From NCBI RefSeq assembly GCF_018760735.1, contig NZ_JAHHZN010000012.1:61267-125266 (forward strand): a stretch of DNA of 64,000 bases, given 5' to 3'. Below are positions 10,422-18,310 of the stretch, in pieces; the stretch's first letter is position 1, and every line of letters starts with the position of its first letter. The stretch is from Hymenobacter piscis. Lineage in GTDB: Bacteria; Bacteroidota; Bacteroidia; Cytophagales; Hymenobacteraceae. Under the pieces are notes generated by a model. The model saw only the letters and a list, made by a program, of their open reading frames with translations. It searched no databases and was not told where the DNA came from. Made by a program: the position numbers and the translations under genes.

Positions 10422-11597
10422 GCCATTTATCTCCTGGCGGCGCAGCACTTTCTCGCACTTCTTCCAGTAGTTGAAGAAGCTGGGGAAATAGCCGGCTACT
10501 TCCGGCACCAGCCAGGGGCGGGCGTCGTGGGTACCGGGGTAATGGGCGGTGGTGGGGTGCTGGCGGGTGTAGATGGCCGGCACGTCGGCCAGGTGGGGCA
10601 GTTCTGTCACCTCCCCCACGAACACCTGGAGGCCGGGGATATTGTCCGTGGCCAGCTGTTGGATAAAGGTCAGCACCGCCCCGCTCACCGGGAACCGTCG
10701 GAAGTGCGAGGGCTCCAGCACCAGAATGCGGTTGGCCGGCTCGTCGGCGCGCCACTGCGGGTCGAGGTGGTAGCTGTTGTAGAGCAGCAACGGCCGGGCG
10801 GGGTCGATAACCGGGGCGGGCGTAGTGGGCAGCGGCGTTTCCAGGTCGGGCACCACGGTAGCCTGCAGCTCCGGGGGCACGGGCAGGGTGGGCAGCTCGC
10901 TGTAGGCTACATCCAAGTAAGTGTGGCGCTGCTGGCTGCCGGTGTAGTGGTTGATGTTTTCCTGGTTGCAGTAATACTGCTTGCCGGCAAACGCGCCGGC
11001 CACCCACTGCCAGCTGCAGGTGTTGCTGGCCAGGTCGCCGTCGAGCAGGTGGTAGTAGAGCCAGGCCGCCGGGGCCGACCAATGCGCCCGCCCGATGCAG
11101 CAGGCCAGACTGGCCACGTACATGCGCAGATGGTTGTGCAGGTAGCCAGTGGCGGGCAGCCGGCGCAAATACCCATCCACGGCCGCAATGCCGGTACTGG
11201 CCTCGGGCAGGGCCCGGGGCAGCTGGTGGTGCTGCGCGCCGGGCTGGGGCTGGCGCAAATCGGTGAACAGCTCGTCGCCGCGGGCCTCCCACACCCGCTG
11301 GAAATAGTCGCGCCAGCCCAGCTCGCTGGCCAGCTTCTGCATATCGTCGAAGGCGAAGCCGCGGGCCTGCAGAGCCTCGTACACCTGCCGGGTGCTGATG
11401 ACGCCCCGGCTCAGGTAGGGCGACAGATACGTGAGGGCCCCGTTGAGGAAGTTGCGCGAGCGGCCGTAACGCACCGGGTCGATGGCCGCTATGCGGTCCA
11501 GAATGTCCGCGTAGCGGGTGGAGAAGCTGAGGTTGGGGGCGGCAGTGGGCTCGGGGTGGGCCTGGCCGGCGTGGAGTTTGCGCAGGTGCGTGCTCAT
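10413..11597 (-). CDS. Photolyase/cryptochrome FAD-binding-domain protein with atypical domain order
   Basis: A 394-aa flavoprotein related to DNA photolyases. The FAD-binding helical domain fills residues about 20-240: RNFLNGALTYLSPYLSRGVIS, ELGWRDYFQRVW, GYLHNHLRMYVASLACC and DGDLASNTCSWQWVAG, then YYCNQENINHYTG. No photoantenna Rossmann domain precedes it. Instead an alpha/beta-looking region follows (about 265-360: RPLLLYNSYHLDP, RILVLEPSHFRRFPVSGAV, GLQVFVGEVTEL). This is the reverse of the usual photolyase order. It lies 15 bp downstream of a TIGR03643-family gene and probably forms an operon with it and the SRPBCC gene. Whether it repairs DNA or acts as a light sensor cannot be told from sequence. 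Confidence 0.8.
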   Translation of the reverse strand: MSTHLRKLHAGQAHPEPTAAPNLSFSTRYADILDRIAAIDPVRYGRSRNFLNGALTYLSPYLSRGVISTRQVYEALQARGFAFDDMQKLASELGWRDYFQRVWEARGDELFTDLRQPQPGAQHHQLPRALPEASTGIAAVDGYLRRLPATGYLHNHLRMYVASLACCIGRAHWSAPAAWLYYHLLDGDLASNTCSWQWVAGAFAGKQYYCNQENINHYTGSQQRHTYLDVAYSELPTLPVPPELQATVVPDLETPLPTTPAPVIDPARPLLLYNSYHLDPQWRADEPANRILVLEPSHFRRFPVSGAVLTFIQQLATDNIPGLQVFVGEVTELPHLADVPAIYTRQHPTTAHYPGTHDARPWLVPEVAGYFPSFFNYWKKCEKVLRRQEINGTV

Positions 11598-11612
11598 GAC
11601 GAAAAAGGGGCG

Positions 11613-11897
11613 CTACCGCTTGCTGAGTTTGTTGAGGGAGATGCTGCGCTGCTGGTTGCTTTTGAAGCCGTCCACGTCATCGGGGCGGAGGGCGCGGTGC
11701 TTGGTGGCGCGGCCAGTCATGCGGGCCCGCCACATCCGAAACGAGGAGGCCTTCATTTCGCGGCGCATGAGGGCAATGACGTCTTTTTCGGCCAGACCAA
11801 ACTGGGTTTCAATGGCCTCGAACGGCGTGCGGTCCTCCCATCCCATTTCGATGATGCGGTCGATGTCGGCGGGAGATAAAGGGGCGTTTTCGGGCAT
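11613..11897 (-). CDS. TIGR03643/DUF2805 family protein
   Basis: A 94-aa protein with the family core DIDRIIEMGWEDRTPFEAIE, FGLAEKDVIALMRREMK and SSFRMWRARMTGRATKH. The predicted fold is helix-turn-helix-like; no biochemical role is established. The family is typically encoded beside photolyase/cryptochrome genes, as here (next gene starts 15 bp downstream). The ATG at 11897 matches the family start; a longer frame to 12020 has a low-complexity extension and is not used. Confidence 0.85.
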   Translation of the reverse strand: MPENAPLSPADIDRIIEMGWEDRTPFEAIETQFGLAEKDVIALMRREMKASSFRMWRARMTGRATKHRALRPDDVDGFKSNQQRSISLNKLSKR

Positions 11898-11992
11898 ACA
11901 GCAGCGGATAAGGGCCGGCGGGGGGGTGGCCGGCGCTTCTGCAACCGTTGGGCTTCGGGGGATGTTTCGGCGGGCACAACAGCAGCGGGCCG

Positions 11993-12472
11993 CTACTGCG
12001 GCGGCAGTACTTCGCGCCACTGACCGCTTTCGGCGTAGTGCCTGACCACGCGCGCCCGCTCCACCAGGAATTTCCGGAGGTAGCGTTTCAGCACCAGCGC
12101 ATCCACTGCCCGGCCCAGCCAGCCCAGCGGGGAGGCAAATTCGAACACGTCCCGCATCAGGGTACCGGCATCCTGAACCTGAAAGTGGTGCTCATGGCGC
12201 ATGCGTTTAAAAGCGCCCCGCTGCATTTCGTCGCAGAAATACCTCGGGGACTCAAACGCGGTGATTTTGCTCGTCAGCGTCTGCCACACGCCAAAATGCC
12301 GCGCCCGGAACGTGACGGAGTCGCCGAGCTGCAGCACGCCGCGGCGGACGCCATCGATGATTTCCTCTTGGGTTTGGCGGGCCGAAATGGTGTGCAAATC
12401 CATGCTTAGCGCCAACTGAAAACAGCGGGCCGCCGGGGCGTTGATGAATGTTTCCAGTACGATTATGGCCAT
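11993..12472 (-). CDS. SRPBCC (START-like) family protein
   Basis: A 159-aa cytoplasmic protein with the SRPBCC helix-grip pattern: IIVLETFINAPAARCFQLALS at the start, RHFGVWQTLTSKITAFESPRYF in the middle, MRHEHHFQVQDAGTLMRDVFEFASPLGWLG, and a long C-terminal helix. Members are often annotated as cell-division-inhibitor-like and sit next to photolyases. It heads the SRPBCC/TIGR03643/photolyase-like run on the minus strand. Ligand unknown. Confidence 0.75.
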   Translation of the reverse strand: MAIIVLETFINAPAARCFQLALSMDLHTISARQTQEEIIDGVRRGVLQLGDSVTFRARHFGVWQTLTSKITAFESPRYFCDEMQRGAFKRMRHEHHFQVQDAGTLMRDVFEFASPLGWLGRAVDALVLKRYLRKFLVERARVVRHYAESGQWREVLPPQ

Positions 12473-12475
12473 CAG

Positions 12476-12991
12476 CTACCGAATCCCAAATGAAATTCTT
12501 GCTTCCTCCTGAGTGGCCGCCGCGGCTGGTTCAAAGCGCAGATGCTGCAGAATTTCACGCGTCTGCTGTACTATCTCAGCTTCTCCGCCGGCTCCTGGTG
12601 CAATGGTCGTTGTAAGCAACGTAACCTTAACTACCCGGCCGGTGGCGTCCACCGCCAACTGCATCCAGACTTCCCCTTCTGTCTGAGCCCGCAGTGCCGC
12701 CGCGGGGTACCGGACGGAGCGCCCCACGAAATCGAAATACGGCTGATCCTCGGGAAGCAACTGCCGGTTGCGTATCCGTGAGCCGATGCCGCGTTTGAGC
12801 GACGGATTCTTTTGCCAGTAGGCAGCCCGGCGGATAGAATCCTGCTGCGCTTTCGTGAACCTAATCTGTGGCATAGCTACCGGACGCGCCTCCCAGCGGT
12901 TGTACGTAGCCTGCGCACGAGCTTGCCCGGCGGCGGTGAGCAACAGAATTACAAACACCCAAAATACAGTCGGCAATTTCATACCCATCAA
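12476..12991 (-). CDS. Secreted TonB C-terminal-domain protein (paralogue of 8637-9248)
   Basis: A 171-aa exported protein with signal peptide (PTVFWVFVILLLTAAGQARAQ), the YNRWEA segment also present in the 203-aa paralogue 3.5 kb away, a basic helical middle (FTKAQQDSIRRAAYWQ), and a TonB-C-like domain (YPAAALRAQTEGEVWMQLAV, ATGRVVKVTLL). The start is at 12991 (MMGMKLPTV); MKLPTV at 12982 is an alternative. It ends 3 bp before the SRPBCC gene start and could be co-transcribed with it. Confidence 0.72.
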   Translation of the reverse strand: MMGMKLPTVFWVFVILLLTAAGQARAQATYNRWEARPVAMPQIRFTKAQQDSIRRAAYWQKNPSLKRGIGSRIRNRQLLPEDQPYFDFVGRSVRYPAAALRAQTEGEVWMQLAVDATGRVVKVTLLTTTIAPGAGGEAEIVQQTREILQHLRFEPAAAATQEEARISFGIR

Positions 12992-13066
12992 TATGCTATC
13001 AATATAAAACCCCTCACGCAGTCAGCTACGGGAGGGGCTTATTACAGTGTCAGGCAACAGCTTGAA

Positions 13067-13173
13067 CGATGTAGAGACGCAATACTTTGCGTCTCCTCGT
13101 TGCTGACGTTATTTGCCTCAAACGGCTTCAGGTCGTTCAACGAAGAGACGCAAAGTATTGCGTCTCTACATCG
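13067..13173. repeat. GTAGAGACGC-family palindrome
   Basis: Arms 13067-13102 and 13138-13173 are near-perfect inverted copies (CGATGTAGAGACGC... / ...GCGTCTCTACATCG), each with an inner hairpin GACGCAATACTTTGCGTC. It occupies the 218-bp gap between two minus-strand genes. Confidence 0.9.
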
Positions 13174-13209
13174 TAGCGGCAGCATCAAGCCGACTAACAG
13201 CAGCTCCTC

Positions 13210-13437
13210 TTACAGCGACTTCACGGCCGGCGCAGGCGTTACGGCGGCAGTTTTGGCGCCTTTCTTCATGCAGCACGAGGGCGTGCCGGCGGTGGCACCG
13301 GTTTTGGCGCACTTGGCGGCCATTTCGGTGGAGCAGGCTTCTTTCTTCTTGCCTTTGGCGGCGGCTTTGTCGCCTTCGTGGGCGGTGGCGGTGCCGGCGA
13401 AGGCGAACAGGCAGAGGGCGAGCAGGGCATTTTTCAT
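13210..13437 (-). CDS. Small exported Cys/Lys-rich protein
   Basis: A 75-aa protein: signal peptide MKNALLALCLFAFAGTATA, then HEGDKAAAKGKKK and a short mature part with cysteines in KKEACSTEMAAKCAKTG and TPSCCMKKG. The His and four Cys suggest metal or thiol chemistry in the periplasm, but no family is recognised. The gene stands alone, divergent from the MMPL transporter gene. Confidence 0.6.
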   Translation of the reverse strand: MKNALLALCLFAFAGTATAHEGDKAAAKGKKKEACSTEMAAKCAKTGATAGTPSCCMKKGAKTAAVTPAPAVKSL

Positions 13438-13543
13438 GGGCGAAGACTAAGGAAACGAGGAAACAAAAGCCCGAAAGCCGGGGTTGGCTTCTGGTTGCCC
13501 TAAAGTAGCGCGGATTCGGCAGAAACCCGCGCCGGGGCGGCCC

Positions 13544-13551
13544 TACCTTTG
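13544..13551 (+). promoter_or_regulatory. Bacteroidota -7 box (TACCTTTG) upstream of the MMPL gene
   Basis: TACCTTTG matches the TAnnTTTG -7 consensus and lies 70 bp before the ATG at 13621, in the divergent gap with the Cys-rich small gene. Confidence 0.55.
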
Positions 13552-13620
13552 CGCGGGCTGCCCCGCGGCCTTTTTCCGTTCAACGATGCGCGCGGCCCCG
13601 GCGGCGCGGTACTGGTTTCT

Positions 13621-15921
13621 ATGCCCCTTCGCAAACTTGCGCACCTGACGCTGCTGGCCCTCGGACTGCTCACGGCCCTGGCCGTGTTCTTCGTGGCCCA
13701 GTTGCGCTTCAACTACAATTTCAACGACTTCTACCCCGCCGGCGACCCGGACCTGGACTACTACGAGCAGTACGCCAGCCGCTTCGGCAACGACAACGAT
13801 TACGTGCTGCTGGGGCTGGAAGCCCCGGCCGGCCAGACGGTGTTCGAGCCCCGGTTCCTGACCAAAGTCGATTCGCTCACGCGCTTTATCCGGGCGCGGC
13901 GGCACGTCACGCAGGTATCGTCGCCGACCACGGCCAGCAACCCAGTGGTGGAAGGGCTGGGCGTGTTCAACGTGCCCTACCTGCACCCCCGGGAGCCCGA
14001 ACGGCGCGCCCAGGACTCGGTGCTGGTGTACCGCACGCCGGGCTTGGTGGGCAACCTGATTTCGCGGGATGCCCGGGCCGTGACCATTCTGTTCCAGACC
14101 TCGCCTAACCTCAGCAAACCGCCCGGCGACTCGCTGCTGGCGGCCGTGCGCACGGAGCTGCAGCGCCAGGGCATCCCCGAAAACGAGTACCACCTGGCGG
14201 GCAAGATGGTGGCCCAGTCGGTGTTTGTGGACCGGCTGCAGCTGGAGCTGATGGTGTTTATGAGTCTCTCGGTGGTGCTGGTGACGGGGCTGCTGTGGCT
14301 CACGTTCCGGACCTGGTGGGGCGTGGTGCTGCCGCTGGTGGTGGTGCTGGGGGCCATTTTGTGGGGGCTGGGCGTGATGTCGGCCTTCGGGGTGAGCATA
14401 GACTTGATGACGGCCCTGCTGCCGGTGATGCTGTTCGTGGTGGGCATGTCGGATACCATCCACATCATCACGCGCTACGTCACGGAGCTGGGCTACGGGG
14501 CCAGCAAGCGGGATTCGCTGCTGATTGCCCTCAAGGAATCGGGCTTCGGCTCGGGACTTTCGGCCCTGACCACCAGCATTGGGTTTTTCACCCTGATGAC
14601 CAGCACCATCCGGCCGATTTACAACTTCGGGCTGTTTACGGGCATTGCCGTGCTGCTCACCTTCGTGCTCAGCTTCACGCTGCTGCCGGCCATGCTGCTG
14701 CTGCTGCGCAAGCCCCAGCTGCGCATTCCGCGCGAAACCGGCCACAGCTGGGACGGCGTGCTGGGCCGCCTGTTCCGCACGGTGCTGGCCCGGCGGCACT
14801 GGGTGGTGGCCATCAGCGCCGTGGTGCTGGGGCTGTCGGTGGCCTCGGCTTCCACTATTCGTATCAACTCCGCATTGCTGGACGATTTGTCGAAGAACGA
14901 CCCGGTGAAGCTGGATTTCAAGTTTTTCGAGCGGCAGTTTGCCGGCGTGCGACCTTTCGAGCTAAACCTCAAGCCCGGCCCCGGCCGCACCGTCTACGAT
15001 TTGCAGGTGCTGCGCCAGACCGAGCAGATTGAGAACTACCTGCAACGCGACTACGGCCTGAACTTCATGGCCTCGCCCGTCACGCTCATCAAATCGGTGC
15101 GCAAAGCCCTGAACGGCGGCCTGCTGACCGAGTACCGCCTGCCCGACTCGGAGGCCGAGCTGCAGCGGCTGCTGCGCAAGGTGAAGCTGTTTCGCAAGAA
15201 GCCCGAGTTCCGGGCCTTGGCCCTGCCCGACGGCTCCGAGGGCCGCCTCACCGGCCGCATGCCCGACGTGGGCAGCATCCGGGCCGGCGAGCTGAACGCC
15301 GGCCTGCGCCGCTTCCTGCGCACGTCCGTGGACAGCACCGTGCTGCAAACCCGCCTCACCGGCTCGGCCAACCTCATCGACAAAAACAACTCAACCCTCA
15401 CGCTCAACATGATTACGGGCATGAGCATCGACATTGTGATGGTGACGCTGATTGTGCTGCTGCTGTTCCGCTCGGTGCGCATGACGGTGGTGGTGCTCAT
15501 CCCCAACCTGGTGCCCATCCTGATTGTGGCCGGCGTGATGGGCGCGGCCGGCGTGAGCATGAAGGTGAGCACCAGCATCATCTTCACCATTGCCTTCGGT
15601 ATTGCCGTCGATGACACCATCCACTTCATCTCCAAGCTGAAACTGGTGCTGCTTAAGGAGCCCAGCCTGTTCAAAGCCGTGCGCAAAACCTACCTGATGG
15701 CCGGCAAAGCCGTCATCGTCACCTCCCTGATTCTGGTGGGCGGCTTCTCCACGCTGATCTTTTCGTCCTTCGACGGCACGTTCTACGTGGGCCTGCTGAT
15801 TGGGCTGACCTTGCTGTTTGGGGTGGTGGCCGAGCTGACCCTGCTACCGATTCTGATTCTGGCGTTCTACCGCCACAAGCCCAAGGAAATCCGGCAGCCG
15901 GTGCCGGCGTTGGGGGGATGA
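13621..15921 (+). CDS. MMPL/RND-superfamily transporter
   Basis: A 766-aa inner-membrane protein with twelve predicted membrane spans in the two-fold RND arrangement: one N-terminal helix, a large periplasmic loop (about 30-205), a five-helix block (LVTGLLWLTF, VVVLGAILWGLGV, LPVMLFVVGMSDTIHIITRY), then the same pattern again (TLIVLLLFRSV, LIPNLVPILIVAGVMGAAGV, IAFGIAVDDTIHFISKLK). The paired acidic motifs GMSDTIH and AVDDTIHF are characteristic of MMPL/Patched-type proteins, which export lipids or hydrophobic compounds with the proton gradient. No adaptor or channel gene adjoins. The ATG at 13621 is preferred over one 72 bp upstream, whose extension has no membrane character. Confidence 0.9.
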   Translation: MPLRKLAHLTLLALGLLTALAVFFVAQLRFNYNFNDFYPAGDPDLDYYEQYASRFGNDNDYVLLGLEAPAGQTVFEPRFLTKVDSLTRFIRARRHVTQVSSPTTASNPVVEGLGVFNVPYLHPREPERRAQDSVLVYRTPGLVGNLISRDARAVTILFQTSPNLSKPPGDSLLAAVRTELQRQGIPENEYHLAGKMVAQSVFVDRLQLELMVFMSLSVVLVTGLLWLTFRTWWGVVLPLVVVLGAILWGLGVMSAFGVSIDLMTALLPVMLFVVGMSDTIHIITRYVTELGYGASKRDSLLIALKESGFGSGLSALTTSIGFFTLMTSTIRPIYNFGLFTGIAVLLTFVLSFTLLPAMLLLLRKPQLRIPRETGHSWDGVLGRLFRTVLARRHWVVAISAVVLGLSVASASTIRINSALLDDLSKNDPVKLDFKFFERQFAGVRPFELNLKPGPGRTVYDLQVLRQTEQIENYLQRDYGLNFMASPVTLIKSVRKALNGGLLTEYRLPDSEAELQRLLRKVKLFRKKPEFRALALPDGSEGRLTGRMPDVGSIRAGELNAGLRRFLRTSVDSTVLQTRLTGSANLIDKNNSTLTLNMITGMSIDIVMVTLIVLLLFRSVRMTVVVLIPNLVPILIVAGVMGAAGVSMKVSTSIIFTIAFGIAVDDTIHFISKLKLVLLKEPSLFKAVRKTYLMAGKAVIVTSLILVGGFSTLIFSSFDGTFYVGLLIGLTLLFGVVAELTLLPILILAFYRHKPKEIRQPVPALGG

Positions 15922-15946
15922 AACTTTCATTTGAAGCCTCAAAGAC

Positions 15947-16027
15947 TGTAGGGGATTTTCATTTTTCAGGCGCAATTCCCTACAGGGTGTGTAGGGAATT
16001 GCGCCTGAAAAATGAAAATCCCCTACA
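15947..16027. repeat. Perfect 38-bp inverted repeat
   Basis: Arms 15947-15984 and 15990-16027 are exact reverse complements (outer end TGTAGGGGATTTTC, inner end GGGAATTGCG...), separated by a 5-nt loop. It lies between the MMPL gene and a co-directional small gene and would form a very stable hairpin. Confidence 0.95.
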
Positions 16028-16079
16028 GCATCCGTTGCCTGCAGCGGGCTAAGCCCGTATGCCCCATCTTTGCCTCCAC

Positions 16080-16652
16080 ATGACGAAACGCCTTCTGCCC
16101 GCGCTGTTTGCCCTGGCCAGCACCGCCGCCCTCGCCCAAACGCCCGCCCCCGACGACCCGCTGCCCCGCCTGATTCAGGAGCGCCAGCAGCTGGTGCAGG
16201 ACTACGAAGCCGCCGCCGCCCAGCGCAATGCCTTCCTGGCCGACAAGCCCAGCAAAAAAGACCTGCAGGAAGTGGTGGACGCCCTGAAAGGCATCATCCG
16301 CAAGGACACCGAGATTGTGCGCGAAGTGCAGGCCGCCACCCTGCGCAAAACCGCCGCCGTGGTGGCCGAAAACCAGCAGGCCCGCCAGCAAATCACTGTG
16401 GCCCAAACCGACCAGAGCAGCACCCAAGAGCGGTTCCACGACCTGGAAAACCAGATTGCCAACCTGCAGGAGCGCGACCGGCAGCGCGACAAGAAGCTCC
16501 AGACCCTGCAAGCCACCGCCGACGAAGCCACCGCCGCCCGTACCAGCCGCGAGCTGCTGGCCGCCGCCCTGGCCGTGCTATCAGCCGGCTTGCTGTTCTA
16601 CGTGCTCAAGCTGCGCGGCCAGCGCAGCGCGCCGGTGAAACGGCGGAAGTAG
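16080..16652 (+). CDS. Exported coiled-coil protein with C-terminal membrane helix
   Basis: A 190-aa protein: signal peptide (MTKRLLPALFALASTAALAQ), a long charged alpha-helical/coiled-coil stretch (about 30-150, rich in Gln, Glu, Lys and Arg), a C-terminal membrane helix (LLAAALAVLSAGLLFYVLKL) and a basic tail. The topology suggests a periplasmic coiled coil anchored in the inner membrane. An in-frame ATG 21 bp upstream is possible but would spoil the signal peptide start. Family unknown. Confidence 0.7.
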   Translation: MTKRLLPALFALASTAALAQTPAPDDPLPRLIQERQQLVQDYEAAAAQRNAFLADKPSKKDLQEVVDALKGIIRKDTEIVREVQAATLRKTAAVVAENQQARQQITVAQTDQSSTQERFHDLENQIANLQERDRQRDKKLQTLQATADEATAARTSRELLAAALAVLSAGLLFYVLKLRGQRSAPVKRRK

Positions 16653-16672
16653 AATAAACAGAACGTCATGCT

Positions 16673-16797
16673 GCTGAGCTAAAAGAACGTCATGCTGAGC
16701 TTGCCGAAGCATCTCGCGTGCTGACGCTGAAATACCACTCCTAAGTCAGCACGCGAGATGCTTCGGCAAGCTCAGCATGACGTTCTTTTAGCTCAGC
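16673..16797. repeat. Perfect 53-bp inverted repeat (GTCATGCTGAGC family)
   Basis: Arms 16673-16725 and 16745-16797 are exact reverse complements. The core word GTCATGCTGAGCTTGCCGAAGC is related to the 21806-21979 repeat. It fills most of the gap between two co-directional small genes. Confidence 0.95.
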
Positions 16798-16826
16798 ATT
16801 CCTTTATTTCGCGCGCCGCTTTCCCC

Positions 16827-17177
16827 ATGCTCACCCCCGCCGCCCAGTTCCTGACCTACGCCGAGGCGGTGGCGCTGTACCAGCAGCTCCGGGACGCCGA
16901 TGTGGACGCGCTGGTGAAAACCTGCGGCCCGCCCTCCTTCCCCTTCGGCGACGGCATGTTTTACCAGCTGCTGATTGAGGAAGCCGACGTGCCGCAGGCC
17001 CAGGAAACCGTGGCCGCGTTTGAGTTGCAGCGCGCCACGCCCCCGGTGCTGCGCTGCCCCCGCTGCCGGGCCGAGGGTGCCGCGCCGCTGCTCCGGCCTG
17101 CGTGGTGGCAGCGGCTGTATTACGCGGGCACCGTGCTGCACCAGTGCCCCCAGTGCCGCGCCACATTCCCGGTCTGA
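16827..17177 (+). CDS. DUF2007-like protein with C-terminal zinc ribbon
   Basis: A 116-aa soluble protein. The N-terminal half (AAQFLTYAEAVALYQQLRDA, FYQLLIEEADVPQAQETVAAFE) resembles the ferredoxin-like DUF2007 domain. The C-terminal half has two CxxC pairs, CPRCRAE and CPQCRATF, separated by about 30 residues, forming a probable zinc ribbon. The ATG at 16827 is used because the upstream extension lies in the inverted repeat. Role unknown; it is followed after 26 bp by the Imm51-like gene. Confidence 0.7.
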   Translation: MLTPAAQFLTYAEAVALYQQLRDADVDALVKTCGPPSFPFGDGMFYQLLIEEADVPQAQETVAAFELQRATPPVLRCPRCRAEGAAPLLRPAWWQRLYYAGTVLHQCPQCRATFPV

Positions 17178-17203
17178 GCCCCCGATATCGTACCTTGCCG
17201 CCC

Positions 17204-17563
17204 ATGTCTACCACTTTTCCGTTTCTGGTTGCCGACCTCGAAGACCAGGCCACCCCGGGCCGCCAGCAGCGCCTGCTGGTGAACCTGTCCAACCTGGACG
17301 ACTACTATACCGTGTTCGAGAAGTACGGTTTCAGCGGCAGCGGGGCCAGCTGGGCCGAACACATCGAAACCATTCTCGAAGAGCACGCCCCCGCCCTGCT
17401 CGACCACGTGGAACTGCTGGGCCAGGGCGAAATATTTGGGGTGTACACCGATGGCCCCGGCGCCACCGAGCAGTTTCTGGCTCTGATTCTGCCCATCTTC
17501 GGCGACCTGGGCAGCCTCAACAACTACCTCAGCCAGGCCGACCCCGGCGACTTTTTCGAGTAA
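17204..17563 (+). CDS. Imm51-like (orphan immunity-family) protein
   Basis: A 119-aa acidic protein resembling the Imm51 family of polymorphic-toxin immunity proteins: LLVNLSNLDDYYTVFEKYGF, GSGASWAEHIETILEEHAP, LLDHVELLGQGEIFGVYTD and a C-terminal SLNNYLSQADPGDFFE. No toxin gene is visible nearby, so it would be an orphan immunity gene or a housekeeping homologue. The ATG at 17204 is 26 bp after the previous stop, so the two genes may be co-transcribed. Confidence 0.62.
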   Translation: MSTTFPFLVADLEDQATPGRQQRLLVNLSNLDDYYTVFEKYGFSGSGASWAEHIETILEEHAPALLDHVELLGQGEIFGVYTDGPGATEQFLALILPIFGDLGSLNNYLSQADPGDFFE

Positions 17564-17630
17564 AACCCGCCGGAACCGGCCGCAACCGGCCCGGGCCACG
17601 TACCCGGCAAGGCATCTGTACTTGGTTGGC

Positions 17631-18308
17631 ATGAAGATATTACTGGTGGAGGACGAGCCCAAGGTGGCTTCCTTCGTGAAGAAAGGGTTTGAAAACGAGG
17701 GCTACGAGCTCGAAATTGCCTACGACGGCCGCGTGGGCCAGTCGCTGATTCAGCACAACCGCTACGATCTGGTGGTGCTCGACGTGAACCTGCCCTACGT
17801 CAACGGCTTCGAGCTGTGCCGGCTGGCCCGCCAGCAGCCAGTGCCCGCGCCGGTGCTGCTGCTCACGGCCCTCGACAGCCTCGCCGACAAGGTCACGGGC
17901 TTCGAGGCCGGGGCCGACGACTACCTGGCCAAGCCCTTCGAGTTTCGGGAGCTGCTGCTGCGGGCCCGTGCCCTCACCCGCCGCCACGCGGCCGCCACCA
18001 CCGCCCCCCACGTGCTGCGCCTGGCCGACCTGGAGCTCAACCTCGACGCCAAAACCGTCGTCCGCGCCGGCCAGCGCATCGACCTGACCACCAAGGAATA
18101 CTCCCTGCTCGAATACCTGCTGCTCAACCAGGGCCGCATTATTTCCCGGGTTGATATTGCCGAGAAAGTCTGGGAGCTCAACTTCGACACCAACACCAAC
18201 GTCATCGACGTGTACGTGAGCTACCTGCGCAAGAAGCTCGACCGCGGCTACCCCGTCAAGCTCATCCACACGGTCGTCGGCATGGGCTACGTGCTGCGGG
18301 AAGGGTGA
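17631..18308 (+). CDS. OmpR-family two-component response regulator
   Basis: A 225-aa regulator. The receiver domain (1-120) starts MKILLVEDEPKVASF, has the phosphoacceptor Asp near residue 51 in DLVVLDVNLP, the Thr in LLLTALDS and the Lys in DYLAKPFEF. The C-terminal winged helix (about 130-223) has LTTKEYSLLEYLLLNQGRI and IDVYVSYLRKKLDRG. The partner kinase follows after a 247-bp repeat region, and an RND efflux operon comes next, so the pair most likely controls that pump. Confidence 0.95.
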   Translation: MKILLVEDEPKVASFVKKGFENEGYELEIAYDGRVGQSLIQHNRYDLVVLDVNLPYVNGFELCRLARQQPVPAPVLLLTALDSLADKVTGFEAGADDYLAKPFEFRELLLRARALTRRHAAATTAPHVLRLADLELNLDAKTVVRAGQRIDLTTKEYSLLEYLLLNQGRIISRVDIAEKVWELNFDTNTNVIDVYVSYLRKKLDRGYPVKLIHTVVGMGYVLREG

Positions 18309-18310
18309 TT

